A stretch of 64,000 nucleotides of DNA, from the NCBI GenBank assembly GCA_022113835.1, contig JAILWY010000011.1, positions 5,642,001 to 5,706,000 on the forward strand. Reading direction: 5' to 3'. Positions 1-9,640 of this stretch are shown piece after piece (position 1 is the stretch's first letter; each line of letters opens with the position of its first letter). The notes beneath the pieces are model-generated. The model did not search any database. It saw only the letters and a list, made by a program, of their open reading frames with translations, and was not told the origin of the DNA. The translations under genes and the position numbers were made by a program. The DNA comes from Atopsyche davidsoni (taxonomy: Eukaryota > Arthropoda > Insecta > Trichoptera > Hydrobiosidae).

Positions 1-1259
1 TATTTCTGCATGTGAAACAAATTGATTTGTGAATAAGCCAAACGGGTATGCAAATATCCAAATAAATTACCAGAACAAGTTTTTAAAATACTACTTAGTT
101 TATGGACTAATTTAAAAAAGACCCAGTAGGCTCATACTTAAGGCGTTTTTGATTAATTCCAATTTAATTTATTGGGGTATTGATGCCGTAAGATTTTCTC
201 ACATATTGATGAAGTTATGTGTGAACAAACTTCAATCGCCTCTGATGGGAAAATAAATATACTGACTTAGAACCTGAAATACGTATAGCTCTAAACACAA
301 TGAGCAATATAGTTAAAAAAGAAATAAAGAAGGTATTTGTTTTAAGCTATTTCAAATAGATTAATTCCCACCGCATAATTTTAAAGGGTGCTTTATAAAT
401 TATCCACATCCAGTTATATCATTTCAAATAAATTATTTTTTGGATAATATTTATGAATCTTGATAAATATTAATTTAGCGATTTAACGATTTTAACTAAT
501 TGTATAAGACACAATAGATAATTTAATTGCAAGAGATGTGAGTTCAAATCTCATATGCACTTTAAAAATCTAATTGCAAGAATATTTTCCAAGGTTCCAT
601 TATCCAAAAAAAAAAAAATTTCTAGTAAATTATTGTGAACTCAAAATGCTTATAAATAATCAATTTACACAAAAAACGACGAAAGAAATCCTCGAACCTT
701 TTTTTTGACACACAGTTGAAATATTAATCTACATCAATATAACCAGGCGCTATATCCAATTCAATTACTATGACTATACGATTACTTATCCATAGTTGTT
801 GGAATGGATACAACGCCTGTCCTCGATTAAAACATTTTAGGATTACACGTAATGAGTATCAATATATTGAATACTGTGAAAAGGACGCTAGCGGCTTGTT
901 GATTAATACGAACAATAACCCATAGATCCTCGTTAATGTGACTGGACACACTGCAAGCACAACAGCGGCCTTACGTATCCCGACTCATTCTCGATATCAG
1001 AGCGTACTACACATGCAGCGACTCAAGCGACAACCAAACAATGTTAAGCAAAAAAACATCCATTTATTTTTGTGTGATTTTTTTCTGTTTTGCCTGAATA
1101 AACAACACAAAGATGATTATATTTGCTGCTTAACGTTTGTGTCGCAGCGTGTGTGGACAGATTGTGTGTCGGTAGTGGCTAATTTTTATTGCAGCAGCGC
1201 TGAATGCATTGAAAAAACTGGCAAAAAAATGGACGCTGGTGGGTAGTTTTTTTTTTTTT
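1..1259. other. AT-rich non-coding DNA
   Basis: No supported gene. The stretch has poly-A and poly-T runs and stop codons in all frames. A 102-codon open frame at 938-1246 has low-complexity, cysteine- and phenylalanine-rich content with no recognisable domain, and I treat it as chance. An octamer-like ATGCAAAT lies near position 48. Confidence 0.6.
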
Positions 1260-1500
1260 TTAATACGGCCCATAGCGGTGCGTTGGTCGGTGGTCGGTTG
1301 TGTTGCTTCGCGTGTAGCGCTCTCGGGTGCGGACCTATTCGAGGTTCCTGCCGCCGCGTGATTCATTCGGCCGGGTAAATCATCCGAGTATCTCCTTCTC
1401 GCGGCCATACATCACCGGCCCGTGGGTGGAGGAGGGACGCAAACAGAGCAAAACGTCACCGCGGTGTGCCGCGCGCCGCACGGGTCACCCGATATCGGTT
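1260..1500. other. GC-rich block bordering the satellite array
   Basis: GC-rich, CpG-containing sequence that stands out from its AT-rich surroundings. Its right edge reads directly into a satellite-type segment: GGGTCACCCGATATCGG at about 1482-1498 matches the end of each satellite unit. It may be the unique sequence next to the array, or the part of a larger repeat from which the tandem units grew. Open frames on both strands here are not convincing coding sequence. Confidence 0.45.
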
Positions 1501-3005
1501 CAGCTTAAAAAAAAAACGATTGAGAAATCATAATTATCTCACCTATCCTTTACTTAAATGTTGATCGCATCATATTCTGATCACACGCACAACCAAGTAC
1601 CGCACAGATCACCCGATATCGGCTCAGCTTAAAAAAAAAACGATAGAGAAATCATAATTATCTCACCTATCCTTTACTTAAATGTTGATCGCATCATATT
1701 CTGATCACACGCACAACCAAGTACCGCACAGATCACCCGATATCGGCTCAGCTTAAAAAAAAAACGATAGAGAAATCATAATTATCTCACCTATCCTTTA
1801 CTTAAATGTTGATCGCATCATATTCTGATCACACGCACAACCAAGTACCGCACAGATCACCCGATATCGGCTCAGCTTAAAAAAAACGATAGAGAAATCA
1901 TAATTATCTCACCCTGCTTTACTTAAATGTTGATCGCATCATATTCTGATCACACGCACAACCAAGTACCGCACAGATCACCCGATATCGGCTCAGCTAA
2001 AAAAAAAACGATAGAGAAATCATAATTATCTCACCTATCCTTTACTTAAATATTGATCGCATCATATTCTGATCACACGCACAACCAAGTACCGCACAGA
2101 TCACCCGATATCGGTTCAGCTTAAAAAAAAAACGATAGAGAAATCATAATTATCTCACCTATCCTTTACTTAAATGTTGATCGCATCATATTCTGATCAC
2201 ACGCACAACCAAGTACCGCACAGATCACCCGATATCGGTTCAGCTTAAATAAAAAAACGATAGAGAAATCATAATTATCTCACCTATCCTTTACTTAAAT
2301 GTTGATGGCATCATATTCTGATCACACGCACAACCAAGTACCGCACAGATCACCCGATATCGGCTCAGCTTAAAAAAAAAACGATAGAGAAATCATAATT
2401 ATCTCACCTATCCTTTACTTAAATGTTGATGGCATCATATTCTGATCACACGCACAACCAAGTACCGCACAGATCACCCGATATCGGTTCAGCTTAAATA
2501 AAAAAACGATAGAGAAATCATAATTATCTCACCTATCCTTTACTTAAATGTTGATGGCATCATATTCTGATCACACGCACAACCAAGTACCGCACAGATC
2601 ACCCGATATCGGTTCAGCTTAAATAAAAAAACGATAGAGAAATCATAATTATCTCACCTATCCTTTACTTAAATGTTGATGGCATCATATTCTGATCACA
2701 CGCACAACCAAGTACCGCACAGATCACCCGATATCGGTTCAGCTTAAATAAAAAAACGATAGAGAAATCATAATTATCTCACCTATCCTTTACTTAAATG
2801 TTGATCGCATCATATTCTGATCACACGCACAACCAAGTACCGCACAGATCACCCGGTATCGGCTCAGCTAAAAAAAAAAAAAAAACGATAGAGAAATCAT
2901 AATTATCTCACCTAACCTAACCTATCCTCTACTTAAGCGTTAATCGCATCATATTCTGATCACACGCACAACCAAATACCGCACAGATCACCTGATATCT
3001 GTTTA
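1487..3005 (+). repeat. Tandem satellite array, about 124-bp unit, about 12 units
   Basis: The GATATC core inside the 10-bp palindrome CCGATATCGG recurs at 1491, 1615, 1739, 1863, 1984, 2107, 2231, 2356, 2480, 2605, 2730, 2855 (one change) and 2994 (diverged). The spacing is 121-125 bp until the last step of 139 bp. Units are nearly identical, differing in poly-A length, an AATAAAAAAA variant and a C/G change in GTTGATCGCATC. The last unit is the most diverged and contains CCTAACCTAACCTAT (2911-2925). No open frame runs through the unit. Confidence 0.95.
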
Positions 3006-3060
3006 GCTTAACACACCACGTTGTTTTTTAAACGTGAAAAATCAAAACTATCTTTAACTT

Positions 3061-3246
3061 GATAATGATTAAGTACATTTTTTCAAATATTGAAAATTGA
3101 TTACTGAAACTCTTAGAAAAATATCATCGTGATCCCACACAAATCACGATGATATTTTTCTAAAAGTTTCATATCAATCAATAGAACCTGTATAGGCAAA
3201 ATCGTACTTCCTGTGAGGCGATCTTCACAAAAATCAATAATATATA
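3061..3246 (+). repeat. Foldback repeat related to the tRNA-Thr-like family (core deleted)
   Basis: It starts with GATAATGATTAAGTACATTT and ends with the segment containing GCAAAATCGTACTTCCTGTGA. Both ends are shared with the palindromic element at 17006-17292. The middle is a short hairpin: AGAAAAATATCATCGTGAT is followed by its reverse complement after a few bases. The tRNA-like core seen in the other copies is missing, so this looks like an internal deletion of the same family. Confidence 0.8.
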
Positions 3247-3739
3247 TTTAACTTAATGTTACCCTTAACTAAAATAAACCTAATTAACTTCTTTTTTTTT
3301 CAATCTATGTATCCTTGGATTGAACCTCTTCTTGGTTCAATATTTTTTGTTTATTCAGTAAAAATTTCAAATTTTCGACAGGTTTAAATAAAACACAACG
3401 ATACGTACCTAATTTCACCTTTCGGTGTCTTTGAAAAGCACACTTTCTCACTAATCATTAGTTTCGGTTTTGAATCAATAAAATACCTCCAGGTTTAAAT
3501 TTTGATACAGGTAAATTTTAACAACGCCGGAAACAAAACAATGCAAGCACATCCGCAATCGCTTGTTAACTTTCCTTTCCTTGCATCCACTTACGCTCGC
3601 AGGGTTGTGTACAGATTTCCCGTATAAAATATTTGACCCTGCGTGTGATAGTGTTTCATCTGTAGTTGCCATTATTTCGAGGGTCATTTTATAGTATGTA
3701 CTTTATTTTTATTAATAAATAAAAGAAAATGTTGCTTAA
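3247..3739. other. AT-rich spacer, no supported gene
   Basis: It contains a short inverted motif around 3322-3342, where ATTGAACC and GGTTCAAT surround CTCTTCTT. A 70-codon minus-strand frame at 3475-3687 has no recognisable features. I see no other structure. Confidence 0.5.
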
Positions 3740-4030
3740 GATGCTAGAATTTGCACTGTAAATTATAAGCATGTTAAGAACGTCCTCGAGTCTCTGAAAA
3801 TCTCGCAGGCATTACAAAAACGTTTTCGCTAGTAAACACGCGCACGTATTAAATTCGAATCGATAAATAAATACGCAGAGTGACAAGATGTCTGCAAATA
3901 TTTTGCTTTATATGCGAGAGTTTGCGCTGTAAATTATCAGCGAGAGAGAAACGTCCCCGACCCAATGACGTCCCCGCGTCTCCGAACATCTCGCCGCCAT
4001 TACAAAAATGCAGCACGCATGCACGTGATT
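3740..4030. repeat. Diverged direct duplication in a GC-richer island
   Basis: Two blocks align in the same order. TTGCACTGTAAATTATAAGC at 3751 matches TTGCGCTGTAAATTATCAGC at 3922. The block from 3781 (CGTCCTCGAGTCTCTGAAAA and on to ATTACAAAAA) matches the block from 3969 (CGTCCCCGCGTCTCCGAACA and on to ATTACAAAAA). The offsets are 171 and 188 bp, so this is an old tandem duplication with indels. The shared parts keep the motif order, which suggests selection or fairly recent duplication. Function unknown. Confidence 0.7.
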
Positions 4031-4031
4031 T

Positions 4032-4490
4032 ATGGCATTTATTTCAATTCCCGGGAGCGTCTTGTTTTGTATGAATAATGGTGCGGGAATCCCACGGACA
4101 GGGCCTGCGGTCTTCATAATTAAACAAAACTGGACTAGTGCGATAATTTTTATTCAGCGACCACTTTCGGCAGTCACGCCTGAAAACGCTCGTCTCGTCG
4201 GGGAGACAGTTGAAAATTTCACACTCCTTGAAAGTATCACCAGAGACGACGGATCAGACTCAAACAGAGGTGCATCCACTCTCGTGTTCTTATCGAAAAA
4301 TGGATCTTGGAGCCAGTGCACCTACATTCGTACAGTGGCGAGTATTTACGCAGTACTGGGCCTAAAACTTACATGCGGTGTAGTACCCACGAAACGGATT
4401 ATTATAATGATACTAAATGTTACCTTCATTCATGTTTCAAGGTGTATATTTGGATCTGATTTTCATTCAGTCCCACAAGAAATTACATAG
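4032..4490 (+). CDS. Unrecognised 152-codon open frame in a GC-richer island
   Basis: This is the longest ATG-to-stop frame in the window. The island reaches near-balanced GC, well above its surroundings. The N-terminal third is hydrophobic and isoleucine-rich. The middle, roughly residues 48-95, is more polar (ENARLVGE, TRDDGSDSNRG, KNGSWSQC), and a second hydrophobic stretch follows (YIRTVASIYAVLGLKL). I recognise no domain, signal peptide or splice architecture. A second frame, 4417-4650, overlaps its end. The island could equally be a conserved non-coding element or an eroded repeat, so coding status is weakly supported. Confidence 0.15.
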   Translation: MAFISIPGSVLFCMNNGAGIPRTGPAVFIIKQNWTSAIIFIQRPLSAVTPENARLVGETVENFTLLESITRDDGSDSNRGASTLVFLSKNGSWSQCTYIRTVASIYAVLGLKLTCGVVPTKRIIIMILNVTFIHVSRCIFGSDFHSVPQEIT

Positions 4491-4650
4491 AATGAAGAAG
4501 CCAAGCTACGAGTGCCGAGGCACGTTGGTGTACATCTCTAATAAAATATATCTTAAACGCGTACAAAATAATTGCTCGGCTAAATCAGACAAGCTGCGAC
4601 CGTCAGGGGAGCTGCTCCTGGGGCCGCTGGATTTAGATAAATTAACATAA

Positions 4651-5107
4651 GCGTGCTGCTAAAACCTTCAACTTAACAGCAACGTCTTTTTTTTGAGTTA
4701 CTTGAGCAAAACTATTTAAAAAAAACACTCAAATTAATGCAACGCATAGGTATACGTTACTTATAAATTATATTAAATTTGCTTTTGTATATATTTTTTG
4801 AAGAGATAAGATCATACGTTTATAGTGAGGTCCTCGGTTTAATCCTCGTTAAGCTTGTATAATTAGGCATATGCCTAGATAACGATTTAGATGTACATTG
4901 CATTATTAGATACCAATTATTTAATAAATTAATAAGAAATATATTTGTTTATTAAATAATATAGTTTAGTTAAATTAGGGTGCTAGTTATTTTTAGCAAT
5001 AATGACAGTACTTTTATGAGCTTTAAAATAATATTAATAAAAAAGACAGCTTGAATCATATGAGTGCGTTTTCTTTTGTGAATATTTTTTTATGAAGTAT
5101 TACAGAA
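4651..5107. other. AT-rich spacer
   Basis: It holds long A/T runs, no supported gene and no clear repeat. It ends where the snapback element at 5108 begins. Confidence 0.5.
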
Positions 5108-5379
5108 ATTCAATATTTTTGACAGAGCGTACTTGGTGGAATTCCATTTTAATATTTTTGAATAAAATACTTGAGTGATTTTCCACATTTTTATTTTTAT
5201 CAGTGACCGATTTCGCCAACCTTTCACGTTGGCATTATCAAACACAGTCAATTTGATATTTTTTATTTGAGTCTTAATTTGAGTCTGTTTGGTAATGCCA
5301 ACGTGAAAGGTTGGCGAAATCGGTCACTAATAAAAATAATAATGTGGAAAATCACTCAAGTATTTTATTCAAAAATATT
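5108..5379. mobile_element. Snapback (foldback) element, family S, copy 1
   Basis: Two arms of about 95 bp are near-perfect reverse complements. The left arm runs from AATATTTTTGAATAAAATAC through GTGACCGATTTCGCCAACC and TTTCACGTTGGCATTA. The right arm carries TAATGCCAACGTGAAAGG, GGTTGGCGAAATCGGTCAC and GTATTTTATTCAAAAATATT. A loop of about 40 bp lies between them. A one-sided extension at the left (CAATATTTTTGACAGAG and ACTTGGTGGAATTCC) is present in all three copies, so it belongs to the element. No coding capacity. The arms could form a long hairpin RNA if transcribed. Confidence 0.9.
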
Positions 5380-5655
5380 CATTATTACAGAAACATTTTA
5401 ATTTTAATTTGTATTTAAATTAATAAATATATATATAAAAATTGATTTTTTTATGACATTGCAATTAGCGCAACACTAAATTTTTAGGCATTGTAACTGC
5501 GTATTGAGGTATTTTCTTCTGTTTTAAAATAGCAAGTAAAATATCTGAGAGTTAGTTATCCTCCCTAGGACATTGTTGTTGCTTATTTCGAGACACCCGC
5601 AAATAGCTATAAATAAGAGATAGCCATCAGCATAAGACATTGTTATATATGTGAA
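5380..5655. other. AT-rich spacer
   Basis: No gene or repeat that I can support. Confidence 0.4.
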
Positions 5656-5960
5656 CTTACATGATGGAAGCAAGTGCTGATAGTGCAGGGACGTGCATTA
5701 ATTTATTCATTGCTTGGACCAACCTGGCCGCGGCGGCGGAGCGCGACTGCTCCGGGGCGACATCAAAGCGCGAATATTCCATAAATAATGACAGGGGTCG
5801 TAAATCAGACCGCGGGCCGCGCTTGCCCACCTCTATTAACACACCCGCTGCTGCAGCGGCCGTGGCTGGCTGCAGCCGAGGCGCGATCGGGATCGACCGA
5901 AGGAAGCGGAAATTATCGTGCGTGTTTCATAATTAACGACCCACCTTTTATACCCGCATT
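5656..5960. other. GC-rich island with homeodomain-type motifs
   Basis: A compact CpG-containing block with GCGGCGGCGGAG-type sequence. It is mixed with GCATTAATTTATTC, CCATAAATAATGA and TTCATAATTAACG, which resemble homeodomain (TAAT) and posterior-Hox-type (CCATAAA) sites. A 91-codon plus frame and a 61-codon minus frame overlap it. Both are alanine/arginine-rich and unconvincing. A cis-regulatory element is plausible but not shown. Confidence 0.35.
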
Positions 5961-5993
5961 CGCATATAAAACTATTCGAATATCAACACACTC

Positions 5994-6235
5994 TAAGCGG
6001 GTGACCAAATTGACTAAACTGATGTGCAAAATTCGTGTAAAATTGCGCGTGCGAAATCTAGTCTATACACTCTTGGATTTCCGTTTAGCAACTCCGAGTT
6101 GATTGTGAGATTTTTGTTAATAAATCAAATGTTATTGTTGCACAATAGCTAATATTATATTTATATTTTAAGCGAGTAACCAAATTGACTAAACTGAAAT
6201 TCGCGTAAAATTGCACGTGTGAAATCTAGTAGTCC
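5994..6235. repeat. Direct duplication of about 65 bp, offset 175 bp
   Basis: The segment at 5994-6065 (TAAGCGGGTGACCAAATTGA, then ACTAAACTGATG, then GTGTAAAATTGCGCGTG and GAAATCTAGT) recurs at 6169-6232 with about ten changes. The intervening sequence is unrelated AT-rich DNA. It is a local tandem duplication with no evident coding role. Confidence 0.75.
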
Positions 6236-6419
6236 TATAAAAAGTTGAACCCCTTCATACACACTTTGCGGATTACTTGGCATCACAACAACACCACTTT
6301 GTCCTAAAAATTGTTCTATATATGGAGGATTATCATTATCTGACCGCTCAATTTCTTCATTATCACTTTGTTCAGAATTGGTAAAAGTAACGTTGACGAG
6401 TCTAAGCAAACATTACGAG

Positions 6420-6620
6420 TAAAATGACCTTCTGCCGCTTTTAGAGTAGACGCATTCAAAAACGTATTAATATGCGCCCCGCCTTCAGACAGTAGTCCGC
6501 AGAACGGGTACTAGTACCCGCCCCGCCTTTAGTGTGTTTAACAGCCAAATGCGCCATTTTAATTGTGAGCGGTTTCGTCGTGAAAAGACCACGTCAGTCT
6601 GACACAACTGAACATCGTGT
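6420..6620. promoter_or_regulatory. GC-box-like direct repeats flanking a 16-bp palindrome
   Basis: A perfect palindrome, CGGGTACTAGTACCCG, lies at 6505-6520. GCCCCGCCTT occurs just before it (about 6476) and just after it (about 6522), both in the same direction. Such an arrangement could be a dimeric factor site, but no start site or coding sequence is visible nearby. Confidence 0.3.
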
Positions 6621-7594
6621 TTAATGATGATGTCAAATGCAATAAAGCGCTGGCGGAATACAAAAATAAATCATTTTTAAATACACTTATACCAAGTCGT
6701 ATTAAAAAGTTTTTTTATGTTGAATTACTTTAAAAAAATACTATTATTATGTTTTTTTTATGCACAAAATTCCTCTCCACCTTTCAAATAAGCTAAATGT
6801 AGAAGTAAGACTCTAAAACTGAATTAAATTAATATTACTTGTTTATATTCTTTCACAGTCAAAAATTAGGTTTTTGGTTTGATATATTTGATTTGAAGAT
6901 TGTAAGTAATATATTAAAGTAGATCAAATCACAATGTTGTTCAAAATCTACCCATCCTGCTTTTGTTAATAACACTGACTTATTAACCGCCAACATCCCT
7001 TAAATAATTAATAAGCACTCAACAATAATACACTAACATCTCCCGCCGGTGCGTAAACTTCATAAGTCATAACAAAAGCTGGCGGCGCGGTTCTTTTGTT
7101 TCCTGCGCGCGCATTCCCGCCGAAACACCAAAATGGCGGAAGCTTCCAAGATGGATGCCGCGGCTCTGAAACCAAACACCGGCCTGCGCTTCAAGTAGAA
7201 AGGGTACTTATTCAAAGGGTACATTAAATAATAGTGCATTATTTTGCGGTTAAGAATACCAAATTCGTCTTGGACAATTGTAATAATATTATTTTTAATA
7301 TGTCACAGTACTGCCTTTTTTCCTTTACAGGTTAATTGTGAATTGATATGCTTAAATTTGAACACGTATACAAGGATACATTTTTTAAAAATTATGAAAA
7401 TAAGGCACACCGGTTCAGCAATTGCATATACAGTCAAAGCGGTTTCTACATACGATATTTTATAGTAGAGAAGACTTGTGTTTGAATAAACATACAATGA
7501 TTTTTCTCGTCGTTGCATGCGCGTAGAAAGTGTAGAAAATACTCATCTATGTGAGTAAATTTATTAATTAAACAAAAAATACTAACAAAACCTA
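6621..7594. other. AT-rich DNA with one GC-rich island
   Basis: Mostly AT-rich. 7040-7195 is GC-rich with GGCGGCGCGG, CGCGCGCATTCCCGCC and AAAATGGCGGAAGC. No open frame of note crosses the island. I see no supported gene. Confidence 0.4.
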
Positions 7595-7704
7595 ATTGGA
7601 AGCTGGTTCGAGTACATCACTTTTAACAATAATGACATCACAGAATCATGATTTTGTGACGTCATAGTTGTGATTGTTAAATGATCACATTAAAAGCTGC
7701 CAAT
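7595..7704. mobile_element. Small palindromic element (MITE-like), 110 bp
   Basis: The whole segment is an imperfect palindrome. ATTGG opens it and CCAAT closes it. Inner arms TTTAACAAT and ATTGTTAAA flank a 34-bp near-perfect palindromic centre (about 7632-7665) containing ATGACATCACAG, AATCATGATTT and TGTGACGTCAT. The centre includes a CRE-type TGACGTCA on one side. There is no coding capacity. The structure fits a very short foldback or MITE, and no second copy is evident here. Confidence 0.7.
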
Positions 7705-8994
7705 GGCTTTATTTATTTATTCAAGAGTTACGCTTGCTTATAAAAAACAACGAATATATATTCTAATTGAGTTGTTCAAGATAATATTTCATTTAAAATA
7801 AATTATTGAATGTTGGGCTTTGTTATCATGCTCAACTTCACTTAAATTCTTAATAAAAAACATATGAATATAATGCTAACAATATTATCCTATTTTGAAG
7901 AATAATACTTTGTTTACTAAGAATTATATACTCTTATCTTACGTATTTAAATTATTTGGCACTTCCAAGTATTAAGAATATTTTTCCCGAAAATAATACC
8001 ATTAATCATCAAATAAACCTGCAAAATTATATTTTCACGTAGAAAATCGTTTCTACGTCAAAACGATGGCAAAAATATCGCAATAATTTACATGTACATA
8101 ATGAAGTAATTCATATTCAGATGAAATTTAGTGAGGATCAATTCGTTTGGAAGTACGCGGGTACATGGTTATATCCAATTGTGTAGTTTCATTGATTGCC
8201 CCGCTCGATAAATCCATTCTCGGAAGCCGTGAATGCTCTCTGTTAGCCGGTCCTGGTGATGAAAGGACCCTTTGTGATGATGACCAGAACCCTCGGTGAA
8301 TGCGAAGGATGCTGGCTGTATTGGAAGCGCTCCGATCGCCTTTGAGATTAGTCACAATACGATTTGAATGTTTGGGTATTTTGATTGGATTAATATATTA
8401 CTATCGAATTCTGATATATATTTTTTTAAATTAATAAATAATAAAATAAAAAAAACAGCAGTTGAAAAAACACTTGTTAGAACGTGATCAAGATCAAATA
8501 ATTATTAAATCAACTGCGCAACTTTTAAATAGGCGGTAAACATTTTTTTGCCTTCTCTGATAAAATTTGACAATATTTCATCTTTCGTGATTTGTAACAA
8601 AGAAACTGAATATCTTATAAACAAAGCACTTAAAAATTATTAAATCATGATTTGCACAGTGAAATATCTTAGATTATGATACGTATGTTTACAAACATGT
8701 TTATTTAGATAATAATAATAATTTTATCGCGGGTTAATAATTTTCTCAGAAAGATATTTAAATGCACTATTTCGTTTCAAAGCAAATATTAATGATTCAC
8801 TTCTAATGTACATAAAGCGACTCGAGTCAAAAGTGATGTGTCGGGTCATTTTGTATTAAAATCTTGCAGCCGGGTGAAGCACCGCGTGATACATTGTCCG
8901 GGAGTGTGTCCCGAATAAATTTTGCGAATTCAGTGCATTTCGGTTTACCTCCCACGAGATCCGAAGGAATCTCCGCATAGTAAATTCATACATT
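7705..8994. other. AT-rich DNA with one GC-richer patch
   Basis: A GC-richer patch at 8120-8355 holds a 75-codon minus-strand frame (SILRIHRGFWSSSQRVLSSP and similar) that I do not recognise. A near-identity to 12 nt of a conserved insect miRNA at about 8759 does not extend, so it is not annotated. No other gene or repeat is supported. Confidence 0.45.
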
Positions 8995-9640
8995 ATGTCA
9001 AATTAAATTAGGCAAACAAAAGTAAGACAACGCGCGGGGATTATTCACAAAACGTAAAATATTCCCTGTCGCTGTATCCATTTCAGGGGTAGCGGACCTG
9101 TCCGACGATTAAAAAACCCATAAACTGAATTCCCGACAAATCAAAATTGAAGGCAGTGTTATTAGATATATCAAAAGTAGGACACCCCGTGTCAGGATTA
9201 TTCATAAAAAAATTAAATTATCCAAGTAACAAGTTTGTCCGATTAATAAAAAACTCAAAAAATAAATTCATGACAAATCAATATCAAACGCACTATTATT
9301 ACATGTAAAAGTAAGTCACCTTTTAAGGATTATTCACAAGATGTAAAATATTAGTATTCATTTAACAGGTAGAGAGATTGTCAAATAATTTATATAAAAA
9401 CAGTTTTATTAGGTATGTCAAAAGTGTGACATATCTAATAAAACTTGCGAGGATTTTTCACAAAACGTAAAATATTCCCTGTTGCCTAATCTATTTTAAA
9501 AGTAGCGCGATTATCCCATAAATCAATATAGAAATAATATTATTTCTAATAAAAATTAAGAGGTGTCGGAATTATTCTTATATGTAAAATATTCCCTACT
9601 GTTGTATCCATTTGAGGTGACTAAAAAAATCAAAAAAAAA
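8995..9640 (+). repeat. Highly degenerate tandem array, about 5 units of 117-157 bp
   Basis: A GGATTATTCACAAAACGTAA-type block followed by AATATTCCCTGT recurs at 9038, 9195, 9327, 9451 and 9568. In several units it is followed by TGTATCCATTT and AGTAGCG-like sequence, and preceded by AAAGTAAGACA-like sequence. The units are too diverged to be a recent satellite. Between units three and four is a 19-bp hairpin stem (9402-9420 and 9427-9445, one mismatch, 6-nt loop). Confidence 0.75.

Noticed and set aside
8759..8772. TAAATGCACTAT resembles the first 12 nt of an insect microRNA (miR-277)
   Set aside because: The match stops after 12 bases, while mature miR-277 is highly conserved over its full length, and no hairpin surrounds it.
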